A DNA stretch of 64,000 nucleotides from Fodinisporobacter ferrooxydans (GTDB lineage: Bacteria; Bacillota; Bacilli; Tumebacillales; MYW30-H2): NCBI RefSeq assembly GCF_022818495.1, contig NZ_CP089291.1, positions 2,497,501 through 2,561,500 on the forward strand, read 5' to 3'. The notes beneath the pieces are model-generated. The model saw nothing but the letters and a program-made list of their open reading frames with translations, ran no database searches and was not told the origin of the DNA. This document shows, piece by piece, positions 8,108 to 17,204 of this stretch. Position 1 is the first letter of the stretch. Every line of letters starts with the position of its first letter. The position numbers and the translations under genes are program-made.

Positions 8108-8178
8108 GCCAAGTGATTGGCGGAAAGAAAAGATCAGTCAAGCAAGTCAGGATCAGCAAGCCAATTAGTGGCTTGACT
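8108..8178 (+). promoter_or_regulatory. Structured 5' leader before coiled-coil protein gene
   Basis: Three inverted repeats are packed here: GCCAA-GTGA-TTGGC (8108-8121), AGTCAAGC (8136-8143) with GCTTGACT (8171-8178), and an inner AAGCCA-ATTAG-TGGCTT. The block ends directly before AAGGAGG. It does not match a riboswitch I can name. Confidence 0.45.
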
Positions 8179-8194
8179 AAAGGAGGAAATTCGT

Positions 8195-8878
8195 ATGAAA
8201 TGGAGAATTGCTTTTGCAACGTTAGGTATTGCATCTATGGTAACCGTTGGTGCCACATCCGCATTCGCAGCGACAAATAACTCCACGGTTCAGGCAGATC
8301 AAAGCACATTGAAACAATTGCAAACACAGATGCAAACGTTGAACCAGCAGATCAAACAGCAACAACAAGCGAACAAACAGGCCTTAACAGGGAAAATTAC
8401 CCCGGTAAATAAAGATGAAGTAGCGAAAGTAAAGGGCGTATTTGAGAATATCAAAAGCCTTCGCCAGCAATTGAAGCCGTTGTATGTACAGCTAAAAGAT
8501 GCGAAAGCGAAAAAAGATCAAACGGCAATCGCCAGCTTGAAACAGCAGATTCAATCCATTCGCGATCAAATTCAAACGCAAAAAAATTCGATTCAAGGAG
8601 ATTTGCAGACATTAAAACAGACTCGCCAAGGAAATCAAGCGATTTGGAGTCAATTGAAACCCATTAGGCAACAAGAAAAGACGGCAGAGCAACAACTGAA
8701 GCAATTGGCGCAACAGCAAAAAGGTCTGTTCCAACAAGCGAAAGCAGACCGCCAGTCCAAGAACTTTGCTGATTTGCATTCCGTCCTGACGAAAGAAATT
8801 GCTTTAAAACAACAAGTGATTCAAGAAAAACAACAGCTTCTTCAATACGAACAGCAAGCGGCAAATGTACTAAAATAG
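8195..8878 (+). CDS. Secreted Gln/Lys-rich coiled-coil protein
   Basis: A 227-aa protein with a clear Sec signal peptide (MKWRIAFATLGIASMVTVG, cleavage near AFA-ATN). The rest is almost wholly helical, rich in Gln and Lys with heptad-like spacing (TLKQLQTQMQTLNQQIKQQ and similar), and should form long coiled coils on the cell surface or in the medium. AAAGGAGG precedes ATG 8195. I cannot name a family; resemblance to other coiled-coil exported proteins would be by composition only. It stands alone, with a structured leader upstream and a strong terminator directly after. Confidence 0.8.
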   Translation: MKWRIAFATLGIASMVTVGATSAFAATNNSTVQADQSTLKQLQTQMQTLNQQIKQQQQANKQALTGKITPVNKDEVAKVKGVFENIKSLRQQLKPLYVQLKDAKAKKDQTAIASLKQQIQSIRDQIQTQKNSIQGDLQTLKQTRQGNQAIWSQLKPIRQQEKTAEQQLKQLAQQQKGLFQQAKADRQSKNFADLHSVLTKEIALKQQVIQEKQQLLQYEQQAANVLK

Positions 8879-8883
8879 GAAAT

Positions 8884-8916
8884 AAAAACAGGCGGGGTAT
8901 ATCCCCGCCTGTTTTT
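8884..8916 (+). terminator. Strong bidirectional terminator
   Basis: A 14-bp perfect stem (AAAAACAGGCGGGG / CCCCGCCTGTTTTT) with a 5-nt loop ends the coiled-coil gene. Its A/T arms let it also serve the operon arriving on the minus strand, which stops at 8988. Confidence 0.92.
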
Positions 8917-8987
8917 ACGTTCAGCCCATAATTCTTCAACCGATGATTTCATTTATTTTTATTTATTTTGTATTTTCGTGTAATTTG

Positions 8988-9545
8988 TCAATTCATCGTT
9001 CCTCGGGGATATTTCAATACTTGTTGGCGGGACCGTTTAAACCTCAGAAATAGCAACAACAAAACGCCGAAAATTGAAATCACATACATGCCGAACGACC
9101 CGGTTGTCTTGCTGTCAGTACCGATCCATAACCCGTGCAGCGTTACCATTATATAAACGATCGGAGACAACATGTGCAGTTTTCGCCAGATTTTCACGCC
9201 GATCTTGTTGCGCATCTCGGTTGTGAGTATCGTGGCAATTAACAGATAAAATCCAATGATGCCGATCGCCATTGGTATGGTTTTATACGTCGTAGCAAAT
9301 GGCACCAAAATATCTTTCCATGTAAAGTTCGTGTACTGATCAAAGAATAAAATTGCGACATGGAACATCGCAATATACATCGCCCAATTCGCGAGCGCAG
9401 TGTGCAACAACGGATATATACCGGGGCTTTGGCCATGTTTCTTGCGAACGAGCCCATATAATCCCGACATGACGGACAGCGAAAGCAAAACATAAGAAGT
9501 GATGCCGGCTGCCCGTGTTAAATACCATGTATTAAGCAAATCCAC
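8988..9545 (-). CDS. Ferric reductase-like transmembrane protein (di-haem b type)
   Basis: Membrane protein of about 185 aa with five or six helices, of the ferric reductase-like transmembrane domain family (relatives: MsrQ, NOX cores). Two histidine pairs, H48/H62 and H124/H137 (counting from GTG 9545), have the spacing of the two bis-His haem b sites (HX13H and HX12H). I choose GTG 9545 because AAGGAG lies 8 bp upstream of it; GTG 9554 would overlap that site. It overlaps the end of apbE by 14 bp, so the two are co-translated. The likely role is moving electrons across the membrane; donor and acceptor are unknown, as no cytosolic NAD(P)H/FAD domain is attached. Confidence 0.82.
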   Translation of the reverse strand: MDLLNTWYLTRAAGITSYVLLSLSVMSGLYGLVRKKHGQSPGIYPLLHTALANWAMYIAMFHVAILFFDQYTNFTWKDILVPFATTYKTIPMAIGIIGFYLLIATILTTEMRNKIGVKIWRKLHMLSPIVYIMVTLHGLWIGTDSKTTGSFGMYVISIFGVLLLLFLRFKRSRQQVLKYPRGTMN

Positions 9546-10443
9546 TTGGAACACTCCTTACTTGCTGATTTTGATCCACAAGCACAGCCTGTGCTTGTCG
9601 CTCCTGCACAAATTTCGTCCCTTGCTCCACACCCAAAAGCAACACTGTTTTAGCCCAAACATCCGCTTCCTTGGCGGTAGGTGCGGTTACTGTGGCGGAG
9701 ACGATTTCACTTTGTGTCGGTCTGCCGGTGCGTGGATCGATTAAATGAGTCATCCAATTCCCGCCTCTTTTCCAGCGCCTTTTCCATGTCGACGATGTGG
9801 CCACAGCTCCATTTCGAATGGCGAGCGTCCCAAGATCCTTATTTGGATCAAAGGGATTTTCGACCCCTATATGCCAGAATTCATCACGATCGCCAAAAAC
9901 GCGAAGATCGCCGCCAGCGTTGATAAATCCAGCTCCGAACTGTTTCAGATAGTCTGCTGCATGATCGACTGTCCAGCCTTTTGCGATCCCGCCCAGGTCG
10001 ATCTTCATGCCTTGAGAAAGACGCACTGTCTTACGGTTTGTATCGATCTCGAAAGGAAGCTTTGCATACGCAAAAAATGGATGCATTGGCAGCTTGTCTT
10101 CCGAGTCGGTGATGTTCTCCATGGATTTGTCATATCCGGCTGCTTCCAATTGCGGCAGCAGGCACGGATTGAACATGCCGTCTGTATATTTCCATGCATT
10201 ATACGCATTGATCAGCACTTCGAATAATAATGGGGACAGCGGCATGTCCCGTTCCGTTGTTCGATTTAATATGGATAGCTCACTTTCCGGTAAAAAGCGG
10301 CTGCAGATATGTTCCACTTGCTGAAATAACAATTGAATATACGTGCAGAGTTCCTCTTTTTCGAATGCTTGCTGTTCATATGGCTCTAACAGCAGTTCTA
10401 CTTGCGTATTCATAGCTCGAAATGTAAAAGATAGCTGATTCAT
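9532..10443 (-). CDS. apbE: FAD:protein FMN transferase ApbE
   Basis: A 303-aa enzyme that transfers FMN from FAD to a Thr or Ser of a target flavoprotein outside the membrane. Family motifs are present: AMNTQVELLL at the N-terminus, IDLGGIAKGWTVD, FINAGGDLRVFG, and HLIDPRTGRP, plus a late EADVWAKTVLLLG. No clear signal peptide or lipobox is visible, unlike many Gram-positive ApbE proteins. Its start overlaps the stop of the upstream repeat-protein gene by 4 bp and its end overlaps the haem protein gene, so the three genes form one operon. No FMN-binding-domain target is encoded here. Confidence 0.92.
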   Translation of the reverse strand: MNQLSFTFRAMNTQVELLLEPYEQQAFEKEELCTYIQLLFQQVEHICSRFLPESELSILNRTTERDMPLSPLLFEVLINAYNAWKYTDGMFNPCLLPQLEAAGYDKSMENITDSEDKLPMHPFFAYAKLPFEIDTNRKTVRLSQGMKIDLGGIAKGWTVDHAADYLKQFGAGFINAGGDLRVFGDRDEFWHIGVENPFDPNKDLGTLAIRNGAVATSSTWKRRWKRGGNWMTHLIDPRTGRPTQSEIVSATVTAPTAKEADVWAKTVLLLGVEQGTKFVQERQAQAVLVDQNQQVRSVPSGFA

Positions 10444-10940
10444 GACGCACGTGTCCTCGTATGGGAACGATAGCCGCCCGATGGATAGAATCCACCGTTG
10501 CCGCTCGCTTGCTGATTGTATACTCCACTGCTGACACTGGATGGATCATTGGATTGGCCATTGATGGTTGACTGAGCAACAGATGGATCATTGGATTGGC
10601 CACCGCTGTTTGCTTGAGCAACAGATGGATCATTGGAGTTATTCAATGAGGTCGAATCGTTCCCCGTAGTATTCGAGTTGTCGTTTACTTGATTGTCGGA
10701 ACTGCTGCCGATACTCGCTGAATCATTTTTTGATGAACTGACAGATTGTCCGTTTGCACTGCTTGAAGGACTTGATTGATTATTTTTTAAATTCTGGCGC
10801 AATGCTTGCTGATGATTCGCATTGCCGAATCCATGAGCAGATGCAGCCGCGCCTTGTGTGCCCAAATTGCCGGCGATGATTGCTACAGCTGCTACACTGC
10901 TTAAACGAACCGCCCAGTTGATAAAAACTTTTTTATTCAT
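10440..10940 (-). CDS. Secreted Ser/Asn-rich repeat protein
   Basis: A 166-aa protein with a signal peptide (MNKKVFINWAVRLSSVAAVA) followed by a low-complexity mature part rich in Ser, Asn, Gln and Gly. The C-terminal half holds three 14-aa repeats of the type SNDPSVAQxxxxGQ. It opens the operon with apbE and the haem protein and has GGGGAGG before ATG 10940. I do not recognise a domain, and I see no flavinylation motif of the usual SGAT kind. A spacer or surface partner of the redox pair is possible, but this is inference from position only. Confidence 0.72.
   Translation of the reverse strand: MNKKVFINWAVRLSSVAAVAIIAGNLGTQGAAASAHGFGNANHQQALRQNLKNNQSSPSSSANGQSVSSSKNDSASIGSSSDNQVNDNSNTTGNDSTSLNNSNDPSVAQANSGGQSNDPSVAQSTINGQSNDPSSVSSGVYNQQASGNGGFYPSGGYRSHTRTRAS
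10515..10640. repeat. Three 42-bp in-frame tandem repeats
   Basis: The core ATGGATCATTGGA recurs at 10541, 10583 and 10625, exactly 42 bp apart, and encodes the 14-aa SNDPS repeats. Such arrays change length by slippage. Confidence 0.85.
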
Positions 10941-11133
10941 GATAAAATGCCTCCCCTACCGATTTCGAAAATCTTTCTATGTGGTCAATGCTGATCGTAG
11001 TTTGGTTGCCGTTGTTGTACAGTATGGAGCAGAAATTTTAGATTTTTCTTTGAAAAGTCAGGGAAAATTATGGATTTTAAACGTGCGAATAGGGAAGGCA
11101 GAGGTTTATTTTTATTGTAGAATTTACTGAAAG

Positions 11134-12039
11134 CTACTGACTAAATTGATTGAGAACTGCAAAAAACTCCTTCAGAAAATTGTAAAACAATTTTTCCGAT
11201 GGAGGCAGTTCCCGATAGCGCGGGATGATGACGCCAACCGTTCGCGTCACATTGGGATCGATGACAGGGATTGCGACCGTTGTCCGCGGCTTGCTGTCAA
11301 TCAGCGTCACTTCCGGCAGAAGTGTGATTCCAAGTCCCGTAGCGACGAGCCCTTTGATCGCATCGATGTCTTCTCCCTCAAACGATACTTTTGGTTCAAA
11401 CCCCATTTGCTTGCATGCGCCTACGACGATGTCCCGCAGGATGAACCCGGGCGGGAACAGCACAAACGAGTCATCTCGCAATTGACTTAGACGAAGGGAA
11501 GGGCGGTCGGCCAAAACATGATCGGATGACAATAGAGCGACAATCCGTTCCACGAACAGGATATGCCCTTTGATGTCTTTTTCATTCGTCGGTACCGGCC
11601 CTACGAAAGCCAAGTCAATGCTGCCTTTAATAACGGATTCGATCAGATATCGATAGGAACCTTGCCGCAGTTGGAAACCAATGCCCGGATATTTGTCGCG
11701 GAAGGCAGAAATCACAGTCGGCAACGTATGGGAAGCGAGGCTGCTGGGAAACCCGACGCGAATCATCCCTTTTTGGGGATCCAGAAATTCATCGATTTCC
11801 TGTTTGGCTTTTTCGATCTCATTCATCGCCGTTTCCATATGTTCTAAAAATACCTTGCCGATTGCAGTGAGCCGGACATTCCGCCCTTCACGGATAAATA
11901 ATTCAATCCCCAACTCTGACTCCAGGTTGGCAATTTGCCGGCTCACCGCAGATTGGGCCACATGCAAAGCGTCTGCCGCTTCTGAAACGTGTTCGCGTTT
12001 CGCTACTTCAATAAAATATTTGATCTGCCGCAATTCCAT
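11134..12039 (-). CDS. gltC: LysR-type regulator of glutamate synthase, GltC
   Basis: A 301-aa LysR-family transcription factor. The N-terminal helix-turn-helix reads MELRQIKYFIEVAKREHVSEAADALHVAQSAVSRQIA, and the rest is the effector-binding domain. From memory it aligns along its length with Bacillus subtilis GltC, including IDEFLDP, IRVGFPSSLASHTLPTVISAF and VGPVPTN. The position confirms this: it is divergent from the glutamate synthase large subunit. I start at ATG 12039 (MELRQ) rather than TTG 12054. In B. subtilis GltC activates gltAB when 2-oxoglutarate is high. Confidence 0.93.
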   Translation of the reverse strand: MELRQIKYFIEVAKREHVSEAADALHVAQSAVSRQIANLESELGIELFIREGRNVRLTAIGKVFLEHMETAMNEIEKAKQEIDEFLDPQKGMIRVGFPSSLASHTLPTVISAFRDKYPGIGFQLRQGSYRYLIESVIKGSIDLAFVGPVPTNEKDIKGHILFVERIVALLSSDHVLADRPSLRLSQLRDDSFVLFPPGFILRDIVVGACKQMGFEPKVSFEGEDIDAIKGLVATGLGITLLPEVTLIDSKPRTTVAIPVIDPNVTRTVGVIIPRYRELPPSEKLFYNFLKEFFAVLNQFSQ

Positions 12040-12061
12040 GAAAACACATCCCAATCTTAAT

Positions 12062-12080
12062 CGATCTCATTTTGAGATCG
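12062..12080. promoter_or_regulatory. GltC-box-like palindrome
   Basis: The arms CGATCTCA and TGAGATCG are exact complements around TTT, giving the T-N11-A shape of LysR sites (ATCTCATTTTGAGAT core). It is 23 bp upstream of the gltC start and in the position of the autoregulatory GltC box. It is 267 bp from the glutamate synthase start. Confidence 0.75.
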
Positions 12081-12253
12081 TTTTTATCTGAATTATATAT
12101 TGTTTGTATGAATGATGAAACATTACAATAAGAATAAATAAATGCTTCATACATGACAAATATATAAAGAAATTTTTAAAAATTTAGACTTAACAATTCC
12201 GACAAAATCGATGTGATGCAAATCGTATCGTTGCAACTTATGAGAGATAGTAG

Positions 12254-12314
12254 TGTGTGTTCAAAAAGTGGTTAAGTAAGACGCAAGGAGTTTTGACTAC
12301 TTTTTGAACATCCT
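12254..12314. mobile_element. 153-bp element, internally deleted copy C (61 bp)
   Basis: Both ends of the element are kept (TGTGTGTTCAAAAAGTGGTT and TTTTGACTACTTTTTGAACA) but about 92 bp between them is missing. The flanking heptamers ATAGTAG and CTATAAG are not the same, which suggests deletion or recombination after insertion. It lies between the GltC box and the glutamate synthase gene. Confidence 0.8.
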
Positions 12315-12321
12315 CTATAAG
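12293..12321 (+). promoter_or_regulatory. Putative promoter for glutamate synthase from element copy C
   Basis: TTGACT (12293-12298), a 17-bp spacer and TATAAG (12316-12321) give a near-consensus vegetative promoter 26 bp before the glutamate synthase ATG. The -35 is in the element and the -10 is in the flanking target sequence. Confidence 0.6.
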
Positions 12322-12346
12322 ATTTGAGGGAGTGGGGATCTGAACG

Positions 12347-15300
12347 ATGAGAATGAATGGATTGCCGGAGAAACAAGGTTTATATAATCCGCTGCATGAA
12401 CATGACGCGTGTGGAATCGGATTTATCGCAAATCTGAAAGGAATCGCGTCACATGAAATGGTGCAAAACGGTCTCACAATGCTGATTCGGCTTGAACATC
12501 GCGGCGCACAGGGAAGTGATCCGGAAACCGGTGACGGTGCCGGCATCATGACCCAAATTCCGCATGATTTCTTTAGAAAAGCTCTTGCAAAAGAGAAGAT
12601 TGACTTGCCTGTGCAGGGAAAATACGGTGTGGGCATGCTCTTTTTGCCGTTGGATCCGATGCAACGTGCGAACGCTGAAAAACAGCTGGAATCGATCATT
12701 GCAGCAGAAGGCCAGCAGTTGTTAGGCTGGAGGACAGTGCCTTTGGATGATTCCAAGATTGGCAAGACTGCAAAAGAAAGCAAGCCATGCATTCGTCAAG
12801 TATTTATCGGTGCAAGCGAAGGCACAAAGGATGCAATGGCTTTTGAACGGAAACTGTATATCATTCGCAAGCAATTTGAAATAATGGCGCATAAAGGCGT
12901 GTACGTATGCAGCATGTCCAGCCGGACGATTGTCTACAAAGGGCTTTTGACGCCAAACCAATTGACTGATTTTTATCGGGATCTGCAGGATCAGGCATAT
13001 ACATCGGCATTTTCAATTGTCCATTCCCGTTTCAGTACGAACACGTTTCCAAGCTGGGAGCGGGCGCATCCAAACCGTTATTTGATTCACAACGGAGAAA
13101 TTAATACGTTGCAGGGGAATATCAATTGGATGCAGGCGCGGGAACAAATGTTCCAATCGGAAGTGTTCGGTGCGGACATCCAAAAAGTATTGCCGATTAT
13201 CGATATGGAAGGCAGCGATTCTGCTGTTTTAGATAATTGTTTTGAATTCTTCTACCTGGCCGGCCGTTCTCTCCCGCATGTGGCGATGATGATGATTCCG
13301 GAACCTTGGGATCAGGACGCACAAATGTCCGACCCGAAAAAAGCGTTTTATGAGTACCATAGCTGCTTGATGGAGCCTTGGGATGGACCGACGGCAATTT
13401 CCTTTACTGACGGCAAACAGATTGGGGCGATTTTGGATCGCAATGGTCTTCGTCCGGCTCGTTACTATGTGACGAATGACGATACGATCATTTTTGCATC
13501 GGAAGTCGGCGTGCTGGATGTACCGGAAGAAACCATCATTCGGAAGGGTCGGCTCAGCCCCGGACGCATGCTTTTGGTCGATCTGGAAGAAGGACGGATC
13601 ATTGCCGATGAGGAAATCAAAGAACAAGTGGCGAAGCAATATCCGTACCGTGAGTGGCTGGATCAATCGTTGCTGTCCATTGCCGATCTGCCGGCAGCAA
13701 AAGCAACTGCAGATTTGGATGACAAAACGATTTTTCAATTGCAAAAAGCGTTTGGTTATACGCAGGAAGAATTGCAAAAGAACCTGGCGCCGATGGTTTC
13801 GGAACATAAAGATCCGATCAGTTCCATGGGGATCGATACGCCTTTGGCCGTTTTATCAGACCGGTCGCAACTGTTATACAACTATTTCAAACAGTCGTTT
13901 GCACAGGTAACGAATCCGCCGATTGACGCCATTCGGGAAGAGTGTGTGGTTTCAACGATGACTACACTGGGGGCAGAAGGAAATCTGCTTGCGACAGATC
14001 CGAACAGTTGCCGGAAAATCCGGTTGGAACAGCCGATTCTTGCGGATGAGGAGTTTGCAAAGCTGGTACAGAATCCGTATCCGGAATTTAAGGTAAAAAC
14101 TCTTTCCATCCTGTTTCCGGTTGCCGATGGAGAGCAACAACTGGAAAAGGCGCTTCATGCTGTATTTGCCCAAGCTGACAAAGCGATTGCAGAAGGCCAT
14201 ACGCTGCTTGTCCTTTCCGACCGCGGAATCAATCAGGATTTGGCGGCAATCCCTGCACTGCTCGTCGTCAGCGGTCTTCATCACCATTTGGTTGCAAGCG
14301 GCACACGCACAAAAGTAAGCATGATCGTCGAATCGGGAGAACCGCGTGATGTGCATCAATTCTCCATGTTAATCGGCTATGGTGCAGATGCCATTTATCC
14401 GTATCTGGCGCTTGCGACACTCAAAGAATTGATCCATGGCAATGTCCTGCAAGGTGTCACGCATTCGGAAGCTGTGCAAGCATTTATTTCTACAGCGACA
14501 AAAGGCGTCGTCAAAGTTATGTCGAAAATGGGGATTTCGACGATTCAAAGTTATCGCGGCGCACAAATCTTTGAAGCGATCGGGATCAGCACAACGGTAA
14601 TCGACCGTTATTTTACAAGAACTTCTTCACAAATTAGCGGAATTGATCTGGCAACAATCGCCAAAGAATCGCTGATCCGCCACGAACAGGCATACCATTC
14701 GGAAAGCGCGAAGGATCAACTGGATGTCGGTACAGAACTGCAATGGCGCAGAAACGGCGAGCATCACGCATTCAATCCGACAACTGTGCACACGCTGCAG
14801 CGGGCATGCCGCCAAGAGGACTATGAACAATTTAAAACATATACGAAAATGGCAAACGAGGAGCAGTTGGCATTCTTGCGCAACCTGTTCGATTTCCGTA
14901 CAGACCGGACACCCGTGCCAATTGATGAAGTCGAATCGGTCGAGTCGATTTGCCAACGTTTCAAAACAGGCGCCATGTCCTATGGCGCGTTAAGCCAGGA
15001 AGCACATGAAGCTTTGGCGATTGCCATGAACCGGCTGGGCGGCAAAAGCAACAGCGGAGAAGGCGGAGAAGATGCGAAACGGTTTGTGCCGGATGCCAAT
15101 GGGGATTCCCGCCGCAGCGGAATCAAACAGGTCGCATCCGGACGGTTTGGGGTTTCCAGCTATTATCTGGTGAATGCCGATGAACTTCAAATCAAAATGG
15201 CACAAGGCGCAAAACCGGGAGAAGGCGGGCAACTGCCAGGGAATAAAGTATATCCATGGATCGCTGAAGTGCGCGGTTCAACGCCGGGAGTTGGTCTGAT

Positions 15301-16948
15301 TTCACCACCTCCGCATCATGATATTTATTCGATTGAAGATCTTGCGCAATTGATATATGACCTGAAAAATTCCAATCCAAGCGCAAGAATCAGCGTGAAA
15401 TTGGTTTCCAAAGCAGGCGTCGGAACGATTGCGGCAGGCGTCGCAAAAGGCCTTGCGGATGTGATTGTAATCAGCGGACACGAAGGCGGCACAGGCGCAT
15501 CGCCCCGGACGAGTATCAAGCATGCCGGGATGCCTTGGGAACTCGGATTGGCGGAAACGCATCAAACGCTTCTGCTGAATCAGTTGCGGGATCGTGTCGT
15601 ATTGGAGACGGACGGCAAATTGATGACAGGCCGCGATGTCATCATGGCCGCACTGCTGGGAGCTGAAGAATTTGGCTTTGCGACCGCACCGCTTGTCGCT
15701 ATGGGATGTGTAATGGCGCGTGTTTGTCATCTTGATACCTGCCCTGCAGGTGTCGCAACGCAAAATCCGGAACTGCGCAAGAAGTTTAAGGGCGAGCCGG
15801 AGCATGTCGTCACATTTATGCGATTTATCGCCCAAGAAGTACGTGAGATCATGGCGGAATTAGGTTTCCGCACAGTGGAAGAAATGGTTGGCCGCAGTGA
15901 TGTACTGATAGTTAGCGAGCGTGTGAAAACACACTGGAAAGCAAAATATCTCGATCTCTCAACACTGTTGCATCAACCGGATGTAGCTGCTGAAGTGGGC
16001 AGATACCATCAGCACAAGCAGGATCACAAACTGGAGGAAACACTTGATCGCAGGGAGATTCTCAAACGTTGCCAGCCGGCACTTGACGGCAAAACACCTG
16101 TCGAAGTGAATCTGCCGATCAAAAACAGCGATCGGGTTGCTGGTACGATCCTGGGAAGCGAAGTGAGCAAGCGATTCGGCGCAGATGGTCTGCCGGAAGA
16201 TACGATTCGACTGAATTTCAAAGGTTCGGCGGGACAAAGTTTTGGCGCATTTGTTCCCAAAGGCATTACATTGACGTTGGAGGGAGATGCCAACGACTAT
16301 GTGGGCAAAGGCTTCTCCGGCGGCAAAATGATTGTCTATCCGCCTGCAAACGCAACATTTGTCCCGGAGGAAAATACGAGCATCGGCAACGTAGCTTTTT
16401 ATGGCGCGACTGCCGGTGAAGCGTATATCCGCGGAAGAGCCGGAGAGCGGTTCTGTGTCCGGAACAGCGGAATTCATGCTGTCGTTGAAGGCATTGGCGA
16501 TCATGGCTGTGAATATATGACAGGCGGGCGCGTTGTCATTCTTGGCCAGGTCGGCAAAAATTTTGCTGCCGGCATGTCGGGTGGTATTGCCTATGTGCTG
16601 GCGGATGACGCTGATGCGTTTGCCGAGCGCTGCAATCTGGAAATGGTCTTGTTGGAAACGTTGCAAGATCCGACAGAAATCGCCGAAGTAAAGCATATGA
16701 TCGAAAAGCACGTACAATATACAGGCAGTCAATATGCACAAGATCTTTTGGATCAATGGCAGCAAACCGTCAAAACACTAGTCAAAGTGATGCCAAAAGA
16801 ATACAAGAAAATGCTGGAATCGATTCGACAACTGGAGCAAACGGGAATCAGTCGTGAAGAAGCCATTTTTGTTTCATTTGAACAGAATCATAAGAAACAC
16901 AGCAGCAAAAAAACTGTGAAGAAAGAATTGGAACCTGTTTTCAATTAA
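12347..16948 (+). CDS. gltB: Glutamate synthase large (alpha) subunit
   Basis: A 1533-aa NADPH-dependent glutamate synthase alpha chain (gltA in B. subtilis naming) that makes two glutamates from glutamine and 2-oxoglutarate. The N-terminal glutamine amidotransferase begins at Cys22 ([12 protein letters not shown]) after a short propeptide. The central domain follows, then the FMN/synthase domain with [10 protein letters not shown] and [18 protein letters not shown], the 3Fe-4S cysteines in [20 protein letters not shown], and the GXGXG beta-helix domain at the end. Length is typical. No gltD small subunit follows; the next ORFs are a tiny membrane protein and a convergent gene. Element copy C lies just upstream. 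Confidence 0.95.
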   Translation: MRMNGLPEKQGLYNPLHEHDACGIGFIANLKGIASHEMVQNGLTMLIRLEHRGAQGSDPETGDGAGIMTQIPHDFFRKALAKEKIDLPVQGKYGVGMLFLPLDPMQRANAEKQLESIIAAEGQQLLGWRTVPLDDSKIGKTAKESKPCIRQVFIGASEGTKDAMAFERKLYIIRKQFEIMAHKGVYVCSMSSRTIVYKGLLTPNQLTDFYRDLQDQAYTSAFSIVHSRFSTNTFPSWERAHPNRYLIHNGEINTLQGNINWMQAREQMFQSEVFGADIQKVLPIIDMEGSDSAVLDNCFEFFYLAGRSLPHVAMMMIPEPWDQDAQMSDPKKAFYEYHSCLMEPWDGPTAISFTDGKQIGAILDRNGLRPARYYVTNDDTIIFASEVGVLDVPEETIIRKGRLSPGRMLLVDLEEGRIIADEEIKEQVAKQYPYREWLDQSLLSIADLPAAKATADLDDKTIFQLQKAFGYTQEELQKNLAPMVSEHKDPISSMGIDTPLAVLSDRSQLLYNYFKQSFAQVTNPPIDAIREECVVSTMTTLGAEGNLLATDPNSCRKIRLEQPILADEEFAKLVQNPYPEFKVKTLSILFPVADGEQQLEKALHAVFAQADKAIAEGHTLLVLSDRGINQDLAAIPALLVVSGLHHHLVASGTRTKVSMIVESGEPRDVHQFSMLIGYGADAIYPYLALATLKELIHGNVLQGVTHSEAVQAFISTATKGVVKVMSKMGISTIQSYRGAQIFEAIGISTTVIDRYFTRTSSQISGIDLATIAKESLIRHEQAYHSESAKDQLDVGTELQWRRNGEHHAFNPTTVHTLQRACRQEDYEQFKTYTKMANEEQLAFLRNLFDFRTDRTPVPIDEVESVESICQRFKTGAMSYGALSQEAHEALAIAMNRLGGKSNSGEGGEDAKRFVPDANGDSRRSGIKQVASGRFGVSSYYLVNADELQIKMAQGAKPGEGGQLPGNKVYPWIAEVRGSTPGVGLISPPPHHDIYSIEDLAQLIYDLKNSNPSARISVKLVSKAGVGTIAAGVAKGLADVIVISGHEGGTGASPRTSIKHAGMPWELGLAETHQTLLLNQLRDRVVLETDGKLMTGRDVIMAALLGAEEFGFATAPLVAMGCVMARVCHLDTCPAGVATQNPELRKKFKGEPEHVVTFMRFIAQEVREIMAELGFRTVEEMVGRSDVLIVSERVKTHWKAKYLDLSTLLHQPDVAAEVGRYHQHKQDHKLEETLDRREILKRCQPALDGKTPVEVNLPIKNSDRVAGTILGSEVSKRFGADGLPEDTIRLNFKGSAGQSFGAFVPKGITLTLEGDANDYVGKGFSGGKMIVYPPANATFVPEENTSIGNVAFYGATAGEAYIRGRAGERFCVRNSGIHAVVEGIGDHGCEYMTGGRVVILGQVGKNFAAGMSGGIAYVLADDADAFAERCNLEMVLLETLQDPTEIAEVKHMIEKHVQYTGSQYAQDLLDQWQQTVKTLVKVMPKEYKKMLESIRQLEQTGISREEAIFVSFEQNHKKHSSKKTVKKELEPVFN

Positions 16949-16965
16949 GCGTATGTTAGGAATGG

Positions 16966-16999
16966 AAATGGGGGAGCAAGCTTGTCTTGCTCCCCATTT
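16966..16999 (+). terminator. Terminator after glutamate synthase
   Basis: GGGGAGCAAG (16971-16980) pairs with CTTGCTCCCC (16986-16995) and is followed by ATTTT. It lies 22 bp past the stop and ends the transcript without a gltD gene. Confidence 0.85.
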
Positions 17000-17087
17000 T
17001 GCTGTCAAGTAACTGAATATCATGTATATTTTTTCAGTCTTGGTTCAAAATGGTAAGGAATTATCAGGAAAGTGGTGATTGGATTTC

Positions 17088-17204
17088 ATGAAGATGTTCT
17101 GGATTATAGGAATCATTGTTGTTGTCGTTTTATTGATCTTGTTTATATTTTTTAGAAAAAAGAATTATAAAAAACTTCCGTATTATAAAGTTAAAAAAGA
17201 TTAA
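17088..17204 (+). CDS. Putative 38-aa single-span membrane protein
   Basis: The ORF encodes MKMFWIIGIIVVVVLLILF followed by a basic tail ending in KKLPYYKVKKD, a layout of one membrane helix with a cytosolic positive end. The ribosome site (about GTGGTGAT) is modest. It overlaps the 3' end of the convergent Q/N-rich gene by 14 bp. No family is recognised, and it may be a chance ORF, but the hydrophobic block and charged tail are coherent. Confidence 0.45.
   Translation: MKMFWIIGIIVVVVLLILFIFFRKKNYKKLPYYKVKKD

Noticed and set aside
8101-8194. Known riboswitch (c-di-GMP-I or c-di-AMP) in the leader of the coiled-coil gene
   Set aside because: The conserved core sequences of those aptamers are not present; only hairpins can be supported.
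12238-16765. Long antisense ORFs within glutamate synthase (up to 268 aa)
   Set aside because: They are shadows of codon bias in a 1533-codon gene; translations are Cys/His/Arg-rich without motifs.
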